NCBI RefSeq assembly: GCF_030297155.1
Contig: NZ_AP028068.1
Span: forward strand, 1,302,001-1,366,000
DNA from: Vibrio sp. FE10
Lineage (GTDB): Bacteria > Pseudomonadota > Gammaproteobacteria > Enterobacterales > Vibrionaceae
Direction: 5' to 3'
DNA length: 64,000 nucleotides
Part shown: one piece after another, positions 61,633-64,000 of the stretch
Layout of the letters: each line of letters begins with the position of its first letter
How positions within the stretch are numbered: position 1 is the first letter of the stretch
Notes under the pieces: generated by a model
What the model saw: the letters and a program-made list of their open reading frames with translations, nothing else
The model's database searches: none
What the model was told of the DNA's origin: nothing
Translations under genes and position numbers: made by a program

Positions 61633-62658
61633 ATGAGTCGTAAACCTATCGTGTTAGTCGTAGATGACACCCCAAGTAACTTGGATGTGTTGACTGCAAT
61701 ACTCAAAGATACCTATCAAGTAAAGGTGGCGATTAATGGCACCATTGGTATTAAAATTGCCAAGATGGTACCGCAGCCAGACCTTATTCTCCTTGATATC
61801 ATGATGCCTGACATCGACGGCTACGAAGTGTGCCGACAATTAAAAGCTCAGCCAAATACTGCGCATATCCCCATTATATTCGTTACCGCGAAGATTGGCC
61901 CTGAAGCTGAAGTAAAAGGCTTGTCTTTGGGTGCTGTTGATTATCTAACGAAGCCAATTACACCTGAAATTGCACTACAACGTGTAAAAACCCATATCGC
62001 CCTTTACGACCAACAACGCGCGTTGTTTAGTCAGGTAAAAGAGAAAACCCAAGAGATCAATCTCGGCAAATTAGAGACGTTAAACATATTGGGTAGGGCG
62101 GCTGAGTTTAAAGATAATGAAACCGGCATGCACGTTATGCGCATGAGCCATTATTGCGAAATATTAGCCAAAGCCTTGGGTATGACAGACGAAGACGCTG
62201 AGACCTTGCGTGATGCAGCGCCGATGCACGATATTGGCAAGATTGGTATTCCCGATAGCGTATTACTCAAGCCGGGTAAATTGGACGCCGACGAGTGGAC
62301 CATTATGCAGAAGCATGTCGAGTATGGTGTTGAGATACTTGGCAGGCAGAGCGATTCCAAACTGATGCGCATGGCGATTCAAGTGGCGCAATATCATCAC
62401 GAAAAATGGGATGGCAGCGGTTACCCAAATCAGATCGCGGGTGAAGAAATTCCTTTAGTGGGACGTATCGCCGCGGTTGCTGATGTGTTTGATGCCCTAA
62501 CAGCAGAAAGACCCTACAAAAAAGCGTGGAGTGTTGATGAAGCACTGAGCTTGTTCGAAGAGCAAAAAGGCAAACACTTTGACCCTAAAATTGTAGAGCT
62601 CTTGTTCGAAAACTTACCTCGTATCCTAGAGATTAAAGAGCAGTTTAAAGATGAGTGA
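61633..62658 (+). CDS. Response regulator with HD-GYP phosphodiesterase domain
   Basis: The protein degrades cyclic-di-GMP under control of phosphorylation. The receiver domain (1-120) has Asp11, Asp12, phospho-acceptor Asp55, Thr85 and Lys107. After a coiled-coil linker the HD-GYP domain (about 145-335) has the metal-binding HD at 199-200 (APMHDIGKIGIPD), HH at 255-256 and GYP at 263-265 in HHEKWDGSGYP, all intact. Its end overlaps the following sensor gene by eight bases, so it is the probable output partner of that sensor. Confidence 0.93.
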   Translation: MSRKPIVLVVDDTPSNLDVLTAILKDTYQVKVAINGTIGIKIAKMVPQPDLILLDIMMPDIDGYEVCRQLKAQPNTAHIPIIFVTAKIGPEAEVKGLSLGAVDYLTKPITPEIALQRVKTHIALYDQQRALFSQVKEKTQEINLGKLETLNILGRAAEFKDNETGMHVMRMSHYCEILAKALGMTDEDAETLRDAAPMHDIGKIGIPDSVLLKPGKLDADEWTIMQKHVEYGVEILGRQSDSKLMRMAIQVAQYHHEKWDGSGYPNQIAGEEIPLVGRIAAVADVFDALTAERPYKKAWSVDEALSLFEEQKGKHFDPKIVELLFENLPRILEIKEQFKDE

Positions 62659-64000
62659 TCGCTTAATGTTGTCGCTTAATCGTTTTGTTGTCTCTCTTGT
62701 CATTGGTTTACTGTTGTGGCCATTGGTCCCTCGCAGTGCCAATGCCGTTGAAGTGACCGATGCCGAGTTAAATCAGTGGCTTGAAACACAACCCACCATC
62801 ACCTTTATTGCGCTTTCTGATCATTCCCCTTACTCATTTATCGATGATGACGGAAAGGTTTCTGGGATCATCAAAGATTGGGCACTAGATCTTGAAAATC
62901 GATTTGGTGTTCATACGCGATTTATCAGCGTGGATTCACGTATTAAGGCCAAAGACGCCTTGTTAGAAGGGCGAGGGGATGTGTTCCCTTTCCAACAATT
63001 TGACCCCAGTGAAGGTGGACGTTTTCTCGCGAGTGATCCTTACCTTCCTTATCAGGTCGCAGTGATTGTTCCCATCGACAACAAAATAGATACCAACATC
63101 GACCAAACTCAAAAGCGCCGTATCGCGATGGTTAATGAAAATATCGACTTGGAACGAGCTGGCGTCCAATTGAGCTCTATTGAGCGAGTGGACTTTGACA
63201 ACGTTATTGATGCAGTACGCGCGTTAGGGGCAGGCGATGTTGAAGGCATTGTCGGTGAGCCTATTACCACTATGGATCTTGCGAAAAAAATTGGCGTGCA
63301 TGATCTCGCGGTCAATTATGTTTTGGAGCATTGGAAAAGGTTAGAAGCATCAATGGTGATTCGAACCGATGAGCCAGAGCTGCTGACGCTCATTAACAAA
63401 CAGATTGAAACATTTGACGTTGATAACAAGAACCAGATTCTATCAAAGTGGTTAGACAGCTCGCCCTATCGAGTGCCGCTAAAAGGGGTGTTTGGCTTTG
63501 GTAACCCTCCTTATATGTATCCAGACAGCACCGCGGTCGGGCTAGAACACGACATTATTCAGCGTGCTTTTAATGATATGGGATACAAGCTAGGTGACGT
63601 TGTCACTCTTCCTCCTAGTGCCGCTAGAAAGGCCATCGATAACAACAACTCCATCGCTTTTGTTTCTGGTGTTCAGTTTGATGATCCTAATGCACACTTT
63701 TTAAGTGATAGTGTTATCAATGTTGACTTTGTTCCGGTTTCACTGACTCGCCGCAAACTTAACCTCAAGTCCCAGAAAGACTTGTCACTGGGGGCGTTAC
63801 TCTTTGACGAGACCTCTCCAATTAAAAACTCTGTTGAAGTACTGAAGGGCAAGTTAGACATCGATCGTGTCGAAGATTACGAAGGTCTTGAATCGGCATT
63901 CTCACAGCTTAGGGCTCAAAATGTTGACCTGTTAATGGTTGAACGCAGAGTACTGGAATGGTTTATCACCAATACTCGTTTTATCGAAATGGCTGAGCTC
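62651..64000 (+). CDS. Sensor with tandem solute-binding domains, cut by the right edge
   Basis: The frame opens at the ATG at 62651, inside the end of the HD-GYP gene, and stays open for 450 codons to the window edge. A signal sequence (FVVSLVIGLLLWPLVPRSANA) is followed by two SBP_bac_3-type periplasmic domains: the first from about 32 (ITFIALSDHSPYSFIDDDGK, SGIIKDWALDLENRF), the second from about 275 (GVFGFGNPPYMYPDSTAVGL, EHDIIQRAFNDMGY). This is the BvgS/EvgS-like layout, so a membrane helix and a histidine kinase probably follow, but a GGDEF output is also possible. It likely senses a small periplasmic ligand and phosphorylates the HD-GYP regulator. Confidence 0.85.
   Translation, partial: MSDRLMLSLNRFVVSLVIGLLLWPLVPRSANAVEVTDAELNQWLETQPTITFIALSDHSPYSFIDDDGKVSGIIKDWALDLENRFGVHTRFISVDSRIKAKDALLEGRGDVFPFQQFDPSEGGRFLASDPYLPYQVAVIVPIDNKIDTNIDQTQKRRIAMVNENIDLERAGVQLSSIERVDFDNVIDAVRALGAGDVEGIVGEPITTMDLAKKIGVHDLAVNYVLEHWKRLEASMVIRTDEPELLTLINKQIETFDVDNKNQILSKWLDSSPYRVPLKGVFGFGNPPYMYPDSTAVGLEHDIIQRAFNDMGYKLGDVVTLPPSAARKAIDNNNSIAFVSGVQFDDPNAHFLSDSVINVDFVPVSLTRRKLNLKSQKDLSLGALLFDETSPIKNSVEVLKGKLDIDRVEDYEGLESAFSQLRAQNVDLLMVERRVLEWFITNTRFIEMAEL

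Overview
The window looks like chromosomal DNA from a marine Vibrio, most probably the Splendidus clade, and more likely chromosome 2 than chromosome 1. The basis is gene content: a pstSCAB set without phoU, a vctPDGC-type siderophore importer, guaC, DUF2999, DUF3332, DUF3299 and the solitary autotransporter-barrel family. To my knowledge several of these sit on chromosome 2 in V. cholerae. I saw no rRNA, tRNA, CRISPR array or replication origin.

Layout. 1-10 kb: a cut EamA transporter, a secreted GH13 alpha-amylase, an FAD monooxygenase with a LysR regulator, a MATE exporter, a Spy-like periplasmic protein, a small membrane protein, and a REC-CheC-like protein next to a PAS protein. 10-18 kb: guaC, whose terminator is the attachment site of a decayed P2-family prophage of about 6.6 kb. 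The remnant holds a frameshifted P2-type integrase, an Ogr/Delta zinc-finger activator, several AT-rich accessory genes and a broken portal gene, and it ends in an IS5-family fragment. A complete IS3-family element lies just outside its right end. 19-24 kb: a GST, a TPR/YdcF-like protein, DUF2999, and an AraC regulator with an EamA transporter. 24-32 kb: a TPP riboswitch followed by the thiamin salvage and uptake genes thiD-thiZ-thiX-thiY-tenA-thiM; an HBM-type chemoreceptor on the other strand separates these from thiE. 33-42 kb: a LysR/PACE efflux pair, then an AraC regulator, a secreted amidohydrolase, a DUF3299 protein, an OprB-like porin, an autotransporter-type barrel and a PAS-GGDEF protein. 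43-50 kb: an AraC regulator divergent from an operon of HlyD, DUF2955, AI-2E and potassium-channel proteins, then a DUF3332 lipoprotein, a 53-residue small protein and unknown genes. 51-57 kb: a two-component pair whose regulator has an ArsR-like winged helix, then a Fur-box-preceded ferric siderophore ABC importer. 57-64 kb: pstSCAB on the minus strand, then a REC-HD-GYP regulator overlapping a sensor with tandem solute-binding domains that runs off the right edge.

How the parts work together. The thi genes form a salvage route: ThiXYZ imports pyrimidine breakdown products, TenA hydrolyses them, ThiD and ThiM phosphorylate the two halves and ThiE joins them, with TPP feedback through the riboswitch. 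The vct-like and pst genes import iron chelates and phosphate. Several efflux units carry a divergent or adjacent dedicated regulator. Cyclic-di-GMP is represented by one synthase and one HD-GYP phosphodiesterase.

The least ordinary parts are the phage remnant with its repeat-flanked two-gene cassette, the twin hairpins with identical loops in front of guaC, the REC-ArsR regulator, and a set of unrelated short-unit tandem repeats (7 to 20 bp) scattered in the intergenic spacers.
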